DNA of 64,000 nt from Oceanospirillaceae bacterium (GCA_015665455.1 JADFAD010000007.1:62001-126000), one strand, 5' to 3'. Counted from the stretch's first letter, positions 8,997 through 18,146 are shown. Translations and numbers: made by a program. Notes: generated by a model from the letters alone, not told the origin.

Positions 8997-9899
8997 TTAT
9001 GGGTTTCCATCGCTGGACAATTGAACGAGTTTCTTCCGAATCCACTGGTGCAAAGGGTCGTGTGCAGATCTTTGATGCCATACCGTGATGACTTCAAACC
9101 CAGGAATGTCTTTATCAAGAGTGACTTCTTTGAGATTACGATCAGGCAAAAGCTTAGAAGGGATAAAACCACATAAGTCACTTTCAGCAATAGAGGCCTT
9201 AGCTGCAGAGAAGGTTGGTACCGATAGAACTACATTTCTTGGGTGACCTTGTTGCTCAAACCAATGGTTGGCTGCTCCAGTAAAGTCTCCTCGTGAAGGA
9301 GACACAACCAGTTGAGGGATTTTGGCAATTTGTTCGATGGTCATTGTGCTTTTTACGTGTTGATTTTGCTTAGACGCAACACAGCAATATTGTTCAGAAT
9401 ACAAGGTTTCTACAGGATAGTTTTCAGGTACAAATGCAGGATTACTTAATGCTAAATCGACTTCACCAGTTAATAGCGATGAGGCAAGTTGATCCAGCTC
9501 TAACTTTTTAATGGCAAGCTTTACTTTGGGCGCTTCTTTTCTAAGCACTTTAATTAAGCTTGGAAGTAACACTACTTGTTCCATATCCATTGAACTGATG
9601 GTAAATGTTTTTGTTAATGTCTCTGGATTAAATTCATCAGGAGTTAGCAGGTCTTCCAGTGAATCTAGGATATGTTCTATTTTAGGTTGTAATGATTCTG
9701 CAAACGGTGTCGGAATGACACCATTATTGGTTCGAATAAATAACCGGTCATCGAGCGTGTTTCTTAATTTCTTCAACTGATCACTGACCGCTTGCTGAGT
9801 TACTCCCAATTGATCTGCAACACGAGAGAGGTTTCGCTCTTGTAACAAGCCCTGAAGTACCCGTAATTGCTTGATATCAATCCGATTCAAAGGTTTCAC
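8997..9899 (-). CDS. LysR-type transcriptional regulator
   Basis: DNA-binding regulator with an N-terminal winged helix-turn-helix (about residues 8-66, including SRVADQLGVTQQAVSDQLKK) and a C-terminal substrate-binding domain from about residue 95. At 300 residues it is the standard length. It is transcribed divergently from the iorA/iorB-type genes across a 343-base intergenic region, the classical arrangement for a LysR protein controlling its neighbour in response to the substrate or product, and that role is inferred. The effector is unknown. The ATG at 9899 gives MKPLNRIDIKQLRVLQ, a normal N-terminus. Confidence 0.9.
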   Translation of the reverse strand: MKPLNRIDIKQLRVLQGLLQERNLSRVADQLGVTQQAVSDQLKKLRNTLDDRLFIRTNNGVIPTPFAESLQPKIEHILDSLEDLLTPDEFNPETLTKTFTISSMDMEQVVLLPSLIKVLRKEAPKVKLAIKKLELDQLASSLLTGEVDLALSNPAFVPENYPVETLYSEQYCCVASKQNQHVKSTMTIEQIAKIPQLVVSPSRGDFTGAANHWFEQQGHPRNVVLSVPTFSAAKASIAESDLCGFIPSKLLPDRNLKEVTLDKDIPGFEVITVWHQRSAHDPLHQWIRKKLVQLSSDGNP

Positions 9900-10242
9900 T
9901 TGTATGGCCTACATTCTTTTCTTGTTATTCATTGTATCCGCTGGTCTTTAGAATCACACCTATTAGTTATTCATACGACATGTTGAGCTAAACCTGAATT
10001 TGAACTTATTACATGGACATTGAAGGTCATGCAAGATGGCTTTAGGACGCAGTAATTAGTGGTATATCAGCCCATTCTTTTAGCTTAAAGGGTTCTCCTT
10101 GTGGTGAATGCTTGAATTCAAGGGTCGCTTATTTATTGGCTATCCTGAGACTAGAAGAAATATAGATCTCAGTGTTTGGCAGAAAAAGAACATAACTTAA
10201 GAATTCCCCTCCAGAGGGAACAAGTTTGATTAGGAGAACGCA
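9900..10242. promoter_or_regulatory. Divergent regulatory region between LysR and iorA
   Basis: No gene is apparent in these 343 bases. Two inverted repeats are visible: the 12-bp palindrome CTTGAATTCAAG at 10111-10122, and CCCTC-CA-GAGGG at 10207-10218, about 25 bases before the iorA start. Either could be an operator for the divergent LysR protein. No clear -35/-10 pair was assigned. A good Shine-Dalgarno (TAGGAG) precedes iorA. Confidence 0.4.
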
Positions 10243-10734
10243 ATGATCGAGTTTTATCTCAACGGTGACAAAGTCACTACCGATGCGTCTGATGATACCC
10301 CTTTACTGTGGGTTATCCGGGATGAATTTAATTTAAAAGGCACCAAGTTCGGTTGTGGCATTGCGATGTGTGGCGCGTGTACCGTACACATTGATGGTAA
10401 CGCGATTCGCTCGTGTTCTTATCCCGTAAATTTGGTTAAGAACGCAAAAATAACCACCATTGAAGGGCTGAATAATGAACACCCAATGCAGAAGGCATGG
10501 GTTGAAGAGCAGGTGCCACAGTGTGGTTATTGTCAATCCGGTCAGATCATGCAAGCGGCCACATTACTTAAATACAATCCAAACCCGAGCGACGAAGACA
10601 TCGTCAATCACATGAGTTCCAACCTGTGTCGTTGCATGGCGTACAAGCGTATTCAAAAAGCGGTGAAACGAGCGGCTTCGGATTCAAGCGTAGGCATTTT
10701 CGATCCTAAATCAGACCAGCAGTTGGAGGCATAA
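10243..10734 (+). CDS. iorA: Small [2Fe-2S] subunit of a molybdenum hydroxylase (IorA-like)
   Basis: Iron-sulfur subunit of the xanthine dehydrogenase/isoquinoline 1-oxidoreductase family, passing electrons from the molybdenum site. Seen: an N-terminal plant-ferredoxin-like cluster motif FGCGIAMCGACTVHIDG with a further Cys in RSCSYP, and a C-terminal second cluster domain with CGYCQSGQIM and NLCRCMAY. At 163 residues it has the normal length. A strong TAGGAG lies before the ATG, and the large subunit begins one base after its stop, so the two form one operon. The symbol follows the closest family name; the substrate is not shown by the sequence and could be an aldehyde or N-heterocycle. Confidence 0.9.
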   Translation: MIEFYLNGDKVTTDASDDTPLLWVIRDEFNLKGTKFGCGIAMCGACTVHIDGNAIRSCSYPVNLVKNAKITTIEGLNNEHPMQKAWVEEQVPQCGYCQSGQIMQAATLLKYNPNPSDEDIVNHMSSNLCRCMAYKRIQKAVKRAASDSSVGIFDPKSDQQLEA

Positions 10735-10735
10735 G

Positions 10736-13030
10736 ATGAGATCCATTAAAGCACTTAAACACAAGTCGACGGTCTCTCGTCGTAACTTCCTCATCGGTTC
10801 GGTCAGTGGCTCCGTTATGATGGCTTTTGCTCCTGGCGTCATGGCCTCGACGGCATCCGCCGCCGACTCATTAAAGAATAAAGTGTTTTCACCGACCATT
10901 TGGTTTGAAATTAAGACTACGGGTGAAGTCGTTGTGAACATCGCCAAAGCAGAGATGGGGCAACACGTAGGTACTGCATTGGCTCGAATCGTTGCTGATG
11001 AGTTGGGTGCCGATTGGGATAAAGTAACCATTACTCATGTGGACACGGACCCTAAATGGGGCTTTATGGTCACAGGGGGCTCATGGTCCATTTTTACTTC
11101 CTATAAACCGTTGTCTCAAGCGGGTGCTGCAGGGCGCATTGCGTTAATTGATGCTGCTGCGAAAATAATGAGAGTGTCGCCTGCGGATTGCACGACTGAA
11201 AACGGGTTTGTGATCACACCGAAAGGTAAAGTCAGCTTTGCTGATGTTGTGAAAACCGGGAAGTTCGATCAAACCTTTGATCAGGAAGCGCTGGCTAAGT
11301 TGCCACTGAAATCCAAAGCGAATCACAAACTTATTGGTTCGAACTTCAAAGCCTTGGACATCCCAGCTAAAACCAATGGCACCGCCACGTATGGCATTGA
11401 TGTTGAAATCGATGGCATTGTGTACGCGCGTCCGATTGTGCCGCCCACACGTTACGGCAGCAAAGTAATTAATGTGGATGACTCAAAAGCAAAAGCGCTT
11501 TCAGGGTATTTAGGTTATGAGATTCTGAATGATCCAAGTAATACGCTGGCAGGTTGGGTGTCCGTCATTGCAAAGGATTATCCAACGGCCATCAAAGCCG
11601 TGGATTTAGTGGCTGTTAAGTACCAAGCAGGCCCGACCGATAATGTATCCGAGGCGGATATTTTGGCGGAAGGTGAGCGTCAGGTAAGCGATAGAAACGA
11701 AGGGTATTTATTCATTGATGACGGCGACGTGGATCAAACCAGAAAAACGGCTGAATTCAATATTGATGAAGTGTATAGAACGAATACGGCCCTACACTTC
11801 GCCTTGGAGCCTTTGAATGCGACCGCGCATTTCCAAAATGGCATTTGGCACATACATGGTGGAAATCAGTGGCAATCCTTAACGCTCCCGACCCTTGCGA
11901 AAGCCCTCGGTGTGGACAGTGAAAAGGTCATCATGCACCAATATTATTTAGGTGGGGGTTTTGGTCGCCGTTTATGGGGAGACTACATGGTGCCTGCCGC
12001 GTTAACGGCAAAGCAAATTGGCAAGCCTGTGAAACTTATCTTTACGCGTGAGGATGATTCACGATTTGATCAGGTTCGCTCTGCCTCGGTGTCTCGTTTT
12101 CAAGCGAGCTTCGACAAAAACAACCAGTTTACTGGTCTTGAACATGCCTTTTCTGCAGGTTGGCCTTCATTGGCTATGGCGCCTGGGTTCATGCCGGAAA
12201 GTTTGGATAAGAAAGGCAAGATTGATCCCTTCTCCGCAAGTGGTGCAGACCATTGGTATAGTATGGCGAATCATCGCTCTCGCGCCATTAATAATGACGT
12301 TGCACAAAAGACGTTCTTACCGGGTTGGCTACGTTCGGTAGGTCAGGGGTGGATTGTCTGGGGGCTGGAGTCTTTTGTGGATGAAGTGGCCCATAAAACT
12401 GGCCAGGACCCTATGAATTTCCGATTGTCGATGCTGGATGGCCATGGCAAGCATGCGGGTAAAGCACCAGAGAGCGTTGGTGGTGCTAAACGATTGAGAA
12501 ATGCACTTGAGACGCTGAAATCACGCATTAACTATGGCACTGAACTTCCTGTGGATGAAGGCATTGGTATAGCTGCAACGTCTGGTCAAGAGCGCACTAT
12601 GCCTGCATGGATCGCGACGGCTGCGCACGTTAAAGTTGATCGAAGCACGGGTAAAATTCAAGTTGAAAAAATCACCATGGTTGTGGATGCTGGTGTCATT
12701 GTTCATCCGGATGGGGCATTGGCTCAATTGGAAGGGGGAGCGTTCTGGGGTATGAGCTTGGCGTTGAATGAGTTCACTGAATTTGAAAAGGGCCAAGTGC
12801 GTGATAAGAACCTTAACTCGTATTTACCTTTACGAATGAATGAAATCCCGGAAGTGGATATTCAGTTCATCGAAAGCAGTGAAGTCCCGGTAGGTCTGGG
12901 TGAGCAAGGGGTGATTGGGATTGGCCCTGCAATTGGTAACGCTGTGTATAACGCCGTGGGCGCTCGATTGAGGGACCTGCCAATGAAGCCGCAGCACGTA
13001 CTCGACGCGCTTACTAATAAGGTGGGTTAG
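10736..13030 (+). CDS. iorB: Large molybdopterin-binding subunit of a molybdenum hydroxylase (IorB-like), Tat-exported
   Basis: Catalytic subunit that binds a molybdopterin cofactor and hydroxylates its substrate with water as oxygen donor. The N-terminus carries a twin-arginine motif SRRNFLIG followed by a hydrophobic stretch and ASTASA, so the folded holoenzyme should be exported, carrying the small subunit with it. Seen further on: GGGFGRRLWGDY, FALEPLNATAHF, and GLGEQGVIGIGPAIGNAVYNA with the conserved Glu near the C-terminus that acts as base in this family. The 764-residue length fits single-chain IorB-type proteins. No separate FAD subunit is encoded nearby, so electrons probably go to a cytochrome. 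By eye the two genes look slightly richer in G+C than their neighbours, which may hint at acquisition. Confidence 0.9.
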   Translation: MRSIKALKHKSTVSRRNFLIGSVSGSVMMAFAPGVMASTASAADSLKNKVFSPTIWFEIKTTGEVVVNIAKAEMGQHVGTALARIVADELGADWDKVTITHVDTDPKWGFMVTGGSWSIFTSYKPLSQAGAAGRIALIDAAAKIMRVSPADCTTENGFVITPKGKVSFADVVKTGKFDQTFDQEALAKLPLKSKANHKLIGSNFKALDIPAKTNGTATYGIDVEIDGIVYARPIVPPTRYGSKVINVDDSKAKALSGYLGYEILNDPSNTLAGWVSVIAKDYPTAIKAVDLVAVKYQAGPTDNVSEADILAEGERQVSDRNEGYLFIDDGDVDQTRKTAEFNIDEVYRTNTALHFALEPLNATAHFQNGIWHIHGGNQWQSLTLPTLAKALGVDSEKVIMHQYYLGGGFGRRLWGDYMVPAALTAKQIGKPVKLIFTREDDSRFDQVRSASVSRFQASFDKNNQFTGLEHAFSAGWPSLAMAPGFMPESLDKKGKIDPFSASGADHWYSMANHRSRAINNDVAQKTFLPGWLRSVGQGWIVWGLESFVDEVAHKTGQDPMNFRLSMLDGHGKHAGKAPESVGGAKRLRNALETLKSRINYGTELPVDEGIGIAATSGQERTMPAWIATAAHVKVDRSTGKIQVEKITMVVDAGVIVHPDGALAQLEGGAFWGMSLALNEFTEFEKGQVRDKNLNSYLPLRMNEIPEVDIQFIESSEVPVGLGEQGVIGIGPAIGNAVYNAVGARLRDLPMKPQHVLDALTNKVG

Positions 13031-13044
13031 ACGTAGGTTGTGCA

Positions 13045-13273
13045 TTTGATAGTACTTTGACGATATCTGTGAATGGTGCAGTGATTCAGGCAATGAATCA
13101 CTGTATGTCCCTCTGGGGGGCTGATTGATGCAGACAAACAAGGTTTGGGTATTGGTTGAATTGTTGAACCGGCCGTCATTGATGAATTTAATAATGGTTA
13201 TTTGATTCCTGAACTTAAACTGCATTGGCCTGAATATCGCGGATTGTATTTATACTTCCCACAAAACAGTTAA
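13045..13273 (+). pseudogene. Decayed C-terminal fragment of a LysR-type regulator
   Basis: No intact gene lies here, but conceptual translation shows the end of a LysR substrate-binding domain. Frame 13057-13104 reads LTISVNGAVIQAMNHC. After a frame change, 13130-13273 reads ADKQGLGIG, a TGA where the family has Trp (13157-13159), then IVEPAVIDEFNNG and LHWPEYRGLYLYFPQNS before TAA. The block 'GLGIGW...EYRGLYLYFP' is typical of LysR C-termini. With one frameshift and one nonsense codon, and no N-terminal part upstream because iorB ends at 13030, this is a broken remnant. The remaining bases up to the tRNA (13308-13517) show nothing I can identify. Confidence 0.72.
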
Positions 13274-13285
13274 CGACTTAAACGT

Positions 13286-13307
13286 AATCGGTTATTTCCG
13301 ATTTTTT
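13286..13307 (+). terminator. Weak intrinsic terminator after iorAB and the LysR remnant
   Basis: AATCGG and CCGATT form a six-base stem around TTATTT, followed directly by a T tract. It is short, but it is the first terminator-like structure downstream of iorB. Confidence 0.5.
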
Positions 13308-13517
13308 AAAGGTCAACTTTCATTAGCGTTGAGTAGGAGAGTACAAACTTTGAACGGAGTTAGGTTTGGAGGGGTAAATAAAAAATGAGCTTAATAAACT
13401 GGTGTGTTGCTTGGAATTGGTTTAGTACGGAATGGATGAAATAGGTAGTGAGGGGATAGATCACGACTGAAGAATGAAAGATCATTCTGATATTAAAATA
13501 AAACAGAGTAAGGAAAA

Positions 13518-13594
13518 TGGTGGGCCTGCACGGACTTGAACCGTGGACCTATCGATTATGAGTCGAGTGCTCTAACCAGCTGAGCTACAGGCCC
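13518..13594 (-). tRNA. tRNA with CAU anticodon, probably tRNA-Ile2 (lysidine-modified)
   Basis: A complete 77-base cloverleaf with encoded CCA: acceptor GGGCCTG/CAGGCCC, D-arm GCTC...GAGC, anticodon loop CTCATAA (anticodon at 13558-13560) and T-arm CACGG TTCAAGT CCGTG. A CAU anticodon can mean Met or Ile2. The acceptor pairs C4-G69 and C5-G68, which TilS recognises, and the CGACTCATAATCG stem-loop resemble E. coli ileX and Pseudomonas tRNA-Ile(CAU) rather than elongator tRNA-Met. ileX also lies near rpoD in E. coli. I infer that C34 becomes lysidine and the tRNA reads AUA. Software without a modification model would call it tRNA-Met. Confidence 0.93.
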
Positions 13595-13613
13595 TTCTTC
13601 CTTGGAAGGAAAC

Positions 13614-13648
13614 AGCGCGCATTATACCGATAAGGAATAATGCACGCT
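13614..13648 (-). terminator. Hairpin between rpoD and the tRNA gene
   Basis: On the minus strand AGCGTGCATTAT pairs with ATAATGCGCGCT with one G-T wobble and an 11-base loop, starting 17 bases after the rpoD stop. The following bases are only moderately T-rich, so it may be a terminator or a processing site. Confidence 0.5.
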
Positions 13649-13665
13649 AGTTATTTCGAAAAAAA

Positions 13666-15492
13666 TTATTGCTCGTCGATGAAACCGCGAAGGTGCTCAG
13701 AACGACTTGGGTGGCGAAGCTTACGAAGTGCTTTGGCTTCAATCTGACGAATACGCTCACGTGTTACGTCAAACTGCTTACCTACTTCTTCTAGTGTATG
13801 GTCGGTGTTCATGTTGATACCGAAGCGCATACGTAGAACTTTCGCTTCACGGGCCGTTAGGCCTGCAAGAACTTCTTTGGTTGCTTCAGATAGACCTTCA
13901 CCCGTTGCCGAATCGACAGGGGAGTGAATGTTGATATCTTCAATGAAGTCGCCTAGGTGTGAATCTTCATCATCACCAACAGGGGTTTCCATTGAGATAG
14001 GTTCTTTAGCAATCTTTAATACTTTACGAACCTTGTCTTCTGGCATTTCCATGCGTTCTGCCAATTCTTCAGGTGTGGCTTCTCGGCCCATTTCCTGAAG
14101 CATTTGACGAGAAATACGGTTCAGCTTATTGATGGTCTCTATCATGTGAACAGGGATACGAATAGTACGTGCCTGATCAGCAATTGAGCGAGTTATCGCC
14201 TGGCGAATCCACCATGTTGCATAAGTTGAGAACTTATAACCACGGCGATATTCGAACTTATCAACCGCTTTCATTAGACCGATGTTACCTTCTTGGATCA
14301 AATCCAAGAACTGTAGGCCTCGGTTTGTGTATTTCTTAGCAATAGAGATTACAAGACGAAGGTTTGCTTCAACCATTTCTTTCTTCGCACGGCGGGCCTT
14401 CGCTTCACCGATGGACATGCGACGGTTGATTTCTTTAATCTCAGGGATCGCAAGCATTTTGTTTTCTTCGATCTCTTTTAGCTTGCGCTGACCGCGAACA
14501 ATTTCAATGCGGAATGCTTCAAGCATTTGAGAGTATGGCTCGCCTGCATCAATATGGCTCTGGATCCAGTCAAGGTTGACTTCGTTACCAGGGAATTCTT
14601 TGATGAAGGTTTTTCTAGGCATTTTGGATTTACGGATACACAGTTCCATAATCGCTTTTTCTTGCCTACGAATGTTTTCTAGCGTGCCACGAACCGTATC
14701 GATACCAAACTCGTAATATTTTGGCGTCAATTTGATTGGAGCAAATAACAAGCTTGTTTGGTGCAGCTCTTCACTGGCCTCTTTGCTGGTACGACCTTTT
14801 GTTTCACACAGCTGTAGGTATTTTTCCCATGATGCAGCGATTTCACCAAATCGAATCTTGGCTTCTTCTGGATCGGGACCTTTTACTGCGTCTTCGTCGT
14901 CATCATCGTCATCGTCGTTATTATCGGAGTCTTTAGCTTCAGGACTGTTACTTGCGACGGCAATGGGTTCGTTATCTGCAGTAGGGTCTATGTACCCACT
15001 GAAGATATCACTGATCCGGCCTTCTTCGCTTTCTGAAGCTTCGATAAAGTCAGTGAGAATTCTTTGTACTACGCCAGGGAAATAGGCGATAGATGACATG
15101 GTTTCACGCAGGCCTTCTTCAATACGCTTAGCGATAACAATTTCGCCTTCACGTGTAAGAAGTTCTACGGTACCCATTTCACGCATGTACATACGGACGG
15201 GATCAGTAGTTCGCGTCCCATCACTTTCTACGGCGGCGAGTGCGGCTGCAGCTTCTTCAGCGGCGGCGTCATCAGGGGATGCGTCTCCCATCATTAGGGT
15301 ATCTGCATCTGGAGCGGTCTCAACAACGTTGATACCCATGTCATTAATCATTCGGATGATATCTTCGACCTGATCTGGATCAGAAATATCTTCAGGCAAG
15401 TGATCATTAACTTCTGAATAAGTTAAGTAACCTTGCTCTTTACCGCGTGTAATTAGTTCTTTTAAACTCGATGATTGGGCTTTGTCGGACAT
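13666..15492 (-). CDS. rpoD: RNA polymerase primary sigma factor RpoD (sigma-70)
   Basis: Housekeeping sigma factor that directs core RNA polymerase to -35/-10 promoters. The 608-residue protein has the N-terminal region 1.1, region 1.2 ([20 protein letters not shown]), a non-conserved acidic insert with a run of Asp near residues 190-200, region 2 with [20 protein letters not shown] and [13 protein letters not shown], region 3, and the region 4 helix-turn-helix [17 protein letters not shown]. Length matches E. coli RpoD (613). It is the last gene of the macromolecular synthesis operon, 217 bases downstream of dnaG, a gap wide enough for its own promoters as in relatives. Confidence 0.98.
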   Translation of the reverse strand: MSDKAQSSSLKELITRGKEQGYLTYSEVNDHLPEDISDPDQVEDIIRMINDMGINVVETAPDADTLMMGDASPDDAAAEEAAAALAAVESDGTRTTDPVRMYMREMGTVELLTREGEIVIAKRIEEGLRETMSSIAYFPGVVQRILTDFIEASESEEGRISDIFSGYIDPTADNEPIAVASNSPEAKDSDNNDDDDDDDEDAVKGPDPEEAKIRFGEIAASWEKYLQLCETKGRTSKEASEELHQTSLLFAPIKLTPKYYEFGIDTVRGTLENIRRQEKAIMELCIRKSKMPRKTFIKEFPGNEVNLDWIQSHIDAGEPYSQMLEAFRIEIVRGQRKLKEIEENKMLAIPEIKEINRRMSIGEAKARRAKKEMVEANLRLVISIAKKYTNRGLQFLDLIQEGNIGLMKAVDKFEYRRGYKFSTYATWWIRQAITRSIADQARTIRIPVHMIETINKLNRISRQMLQEMGREATPEELAERMEMPEDKVRKVLKIAKEPISMETPVGDDEDSHLGDFIEDINIHSPVDSATGEGLSEATKEVLAGLTAREAKVLRMRFGINMNTDHTLEEVGKQFDVTRERIRQIEAKALRKLRHPSRSEHLRGFIDEQ

Positions 15493-15709
15493 ATCCTGCC
15501 TGTAAAGAAAGCGATGTAGATGGAGAACACGAAAGCGTTAAATTATAGCACTAAAATTGTATTTGTTCCATAAAGTAACGTCATATCGCCATATATTCTG
15601 TTTGAATTCTGTTCTATTTTTACTTTTGTGCAACCAAAGTGTTAAGCCATGCTTTCTATATGGTTACCTTTTCTTTTTTTTAAAGGGGGTGCAGCTATTT
15701 AGTTTCGTC

Positions 15710-17650
15710 TTACGGTTTGTCTGCGTTCTTTTGTTCTTGTTGGTTCTGGAAGAATAGACGTATTTCTTCGTCTGTGGCTGTTTTATTTGTAATTTTTTCT
15801 TTCAGCTCAAGGAGTTTTTTGTCTCGTTGGCCTTTTATTAGGTGGTTTATGATGTCGTTGAGGCGGCCAGAGAGGTGAATATTATCCAATAGAAGAGGTT
15901 GATTGAGTGCGGTTTGTAAGACACTGAAAAGGGGGGTGTCTTGAAAATACCCTAAAAGCTGAGCGGTGGATTTATGATTAGTATTTGATTTTAGGTGGCT
16001 TATGAGATCCATAAGCGCCTTTTCATGTGTGTTTTTTGGGTCGAGCTTAAGGAGTTCGTCAGACAAATCACCGGACAGTTTTGGATCGTGTAATAAAATT
16101 CTGATGGCTTCTAAGGCGTGCTTGTTGGCATCGCTTGTATTACTCGATTGGGTATATGCGCTTTCTTCATAGTGGTTGTGCGAGATGCTTTCATAGCCTG
16201 AGTCAAATTGCTCTGGGTAATTTGGATATGAGTCAGAGTTGTCTTGTATGATATTTGGCGCGTTATTGCGAGCGTAGCTTGGGGTTGAGCGCTCGCTTTG
16301 GTTTTTCTTTTGTGGTGCTTGAATTTTAGTGCTTTTCTTTTGGTTTTGTTGCTTTAGTAGTGTTTCTTCATTGAGGCCTGTTTTTCTGGCAAGCTCTTTT
16401 GTTAGCAGGTTGCGTAAGAATTCCCCTGGGACTTGTTTGATTAATGGGGTGAGTTCTTTGGCCAGTTTGGCTTTGCCTTCAAGGCTATTGCTGTCTGAAT
16501 CATGAAGGTTAAACAGGTATTGATCGACCGTTAATGCAGTTTTTAGTGCGTCTTCAAATGCCTTTTTTCCACCTTTGGTCACAACGGTGTCGGGATCTTC
16601 ACCTTCGTCTAGGAATAGGAACTTTACTTCTCTGCCATCAATTAATTGAGATAACGATAATTCAAGGGCTTTCTTTGCTGCTTTTTGGCCCGCATTGTCG
16701 CCATCAAAACAGAAAACTAATTGAGATGTTTGTTTAAAAAGCAGTTTGACGTGTTCTTCGGTGAGGGCGGTTCCTAAACTGGCTACAGCATTGTTAAGCC
16801 CATATTGAGCGAGAGCAATAACATCCATGTAGCCTTCTACAATGATGAGGCTCTTTGGGTGTCTTGTTGCTTTTCGTGCTTGGTAGAGGCCGTAGAGAAC
16901 TTGGCTTTTATTAAATATAGGCGTTTCTGGTGAGTTCAGGTATTTGGGCTTATCATCGCCCAGTACTCGCCCGCCAAAGGCGATGGTTTTGCCGTTGTTG
17001 TCTAAAATAGGGAACATGATTCGATCGCGGAAGCGGTCGTAGAACTGATCTTTTCCTTGCTCTTTTTCAATGAGCATACCGGCTTTGTTCAGCAGCTTTC
17101 GAGCGTCCGTATCGGTGCCTAATTCTTTTAAGAGGTTGTCCCAACCGGCTGGAATGTAGCCAATTTGAAATGCTTTTGCGATTTGCCCTGTCATACCTCG
17201 GCCTTTGAGGTATTGAACTGCTTTTTGCTTACTTGCGTGATGACGAAGCTGTTGTTGGAAAAATACGCTGGATTTCTCCATGATGTCTTGAAGCTGTAGC
17301 TTTTCTTTTTTCTTCTGGTTGTATTCTTCTTTGTTGTATTGGCTGTTCTCTTCTCGTGGTACTTCGAGGCCAATACCAGATGCCAATGTTTCTATGGCTT
17401 CGACAAAATCAAGGCGGTCGTGTTCGATTAGAAATGTGAGAGCATTACCGCTGGCACCGCAACCAAAGCAGTGATATAGCTGTTTGCTGTCGCTGACACT
17501 AAAAGACGGGGTCTTTTCATTGTGAAAAGGGCATAGGCCAGTGTGGTTGCTGCCGGACTTTTTGAGCTTAATTCGGTTTCCAATAAGCTCGACCAGGTCG
17601 GTTTTGGCGACGACGTCGTCAATGAATTGCTCTGGTATGCGTCCGGCCAT
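15710..17650 (-). CDS. dnaG: DNA primase
   Basis: Synthesises RNA primers for chromosome replication. Seen: the CHC2 zinc-binding domain with Cys40, His43, Cys61 and Cys64 (CPFHNEKTPSF, HCFGCGASG), the catalytic core with the TOPRIM motif IVEGYMDVIAL and the metal-binding CFDGDNAGQKAA and EGEDPDT, a Gln/Ser-rich linker (about residues 420-500), and a C-terminal helicase-binding domain. The 646-residue length is usual. It lies between yqeY and rpoD on the same strand. The linker is low in complexity and poorly conserved, as normal for this family. Confidence 0.97.
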   Translation of the reverse strand: MAGRIPEQFIDDVVAKTDLVELIGNRIKLKKSGSNHTGLCPFHNEKTPSFSVSDSKQLYHCFGCGASGNALTFLIEHDRLDFVEAIETLASGIGLEVPREENSQYNKEEYNQKKKEKLQLQDIMEKSSVFFQQQLRHHASKQKAVQYLKGRGMTGQIAKAFQIGYIPAGWDNLLKELGTDTDARKLLNKAGMLIEKEQGKDQFYDRFRDRIMFPILDNNGKTIAFGGRVLGDDKPKYLNSPETPIFNKSQVLYGLYQARKATRHPKSLIIVEGYMDVIALAQYGLNNAVASLGTALTEEHVKLLFKQTSQLVFCFDGDNAGQKAAKKALELSLSQLIDGREVKFLFLDEGEDPDTVVTKGGKKAFEDALKTALTVDQYLFNLHDSDSNSLEGKAKLAKELTPLIKQVPGEFLRNLLTKELARKTGLNEETLLKQQNQKKSTKIQAPQKKNQSERSTPSYARNNAPNIIQDNSDSYPNYPEQFDSGYESISHNHYEESAYTQSSNTSDANKHALEAIRILLHDPKLSGDLSDELLKLDPKNTHEKALMDLISHLKSNTNHKSTAQLLGYFQDTPLFSVLQTALNQPLLLDNIHLSGRLNDIINHLIKGQRDKKLLELKEKITNKTATDEEIRLFFQNQQEQKNADKP

Positions 17651-17681
17651 ACTGATTCTAATTCCAATCAGTTAAATAGGA

Positions 17682-18146
17682 TTATTGTAGTGCTTCCTTA
17701 ACAAGCTTGCTGACTTGGCCCATATCGGCTTTGCCAATAACTTGTGGCTTAATGACACCCATTAATTTACCCATGTCTTGCATGCCTGCAGCACCCGTTT
17801 GTTCTTTGGCGGTTGCAATCAGGCTTGTGATTTCTTCTTCTGAAAGTTGGGCAGGAAGGAATTCAGATAAAATACCCACTTCAAGAACTTCTTGATCGTA
17901 AAGGTCTTGGCGGTCAGCTTCTTTGTATTGGCTGGCTGCGTCTTTACGTTGTTTGATCATTTTATCAATTACGGCGATTACTCGAGCATCATCAATGATT
18001 GCGTCACGCTCTAGACCTTCGTCTACACGAATTTGTTTCAGTGCAGCTTGTGCTGTACGTAGTGTAGTAAGACGAGGCTTGTCTTTGCTGCGCATTGCAT
18101 CTTTTACTGCACTCTTGATTTGAACTTCCAGTAATTCACCTGACAT
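17682..18146 (-). CDS. yqeY: GatB/YqeY domain protein
   Basis: Small helical protein related to the tail domain of the GatB amidotransferase subunit. It is widespread between rpsU and dnaG in Gammaproteobacteria and its precise role is not settled, although tRNA-related binding is assumed. Seen: RLTTLRTAQAALKQIRVDEG, MIKQRKDAASQYKEADRQDL and the C-terminal MGKLMGVIKPQVIGKADMGQVSKLV split into conserved blocks. I start at the ATG at 18146 (MSGELLEVQI), which has GGAG seven bases upstream. The longer upstream frame would run through the rpsU terminator and adds a non-family extension. Confidence 0.93.
   Translation of the reverse strand: MSGELLEVQIKSAVKDAMRSKDKPRLTTLRTAQAALKQIRVDEGLERDAIIDDARVIAVIDKMIKQRKDAASQYKEADRQDLYDQEVLEVGILSEFLPAQLSEEEITSLIATAKEQTGAAGMQDMGKLMGVIKPQVIGKADMGQVSKLVKEALQ

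Noticed and set aside
12830-13225. Minus-strand 131-residue frame after and across the iorB end
   Set aside because: It runs antisense through the iorB 3' end and the LysR remnant. The LysR-like reading is on the plus strand, so this frame is a shadow.
8711-13594. Genomic island integrated at the tRNA gene
   Set aside because: The iorAB segment lies next to the 3' side of the tRNA, but I found no integrase and no repeat of the tRNA 3' end at the far side.
14885-14925. Tandem trinucleotide-like stretch (cat/gtc) in rpoD
   Set aside because: It is the coding of an Asp run in the normal variable acidic insert of RpoD, not an independent repeat element.
14732-15085. Long open frame antisense to rpoD, rich in Ser
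   Set aside because: It mirrors the acidic Asp/Glu codons of the rpoD insert, has no ribosome binding site, and rpoD is unambiguous on the other strand.
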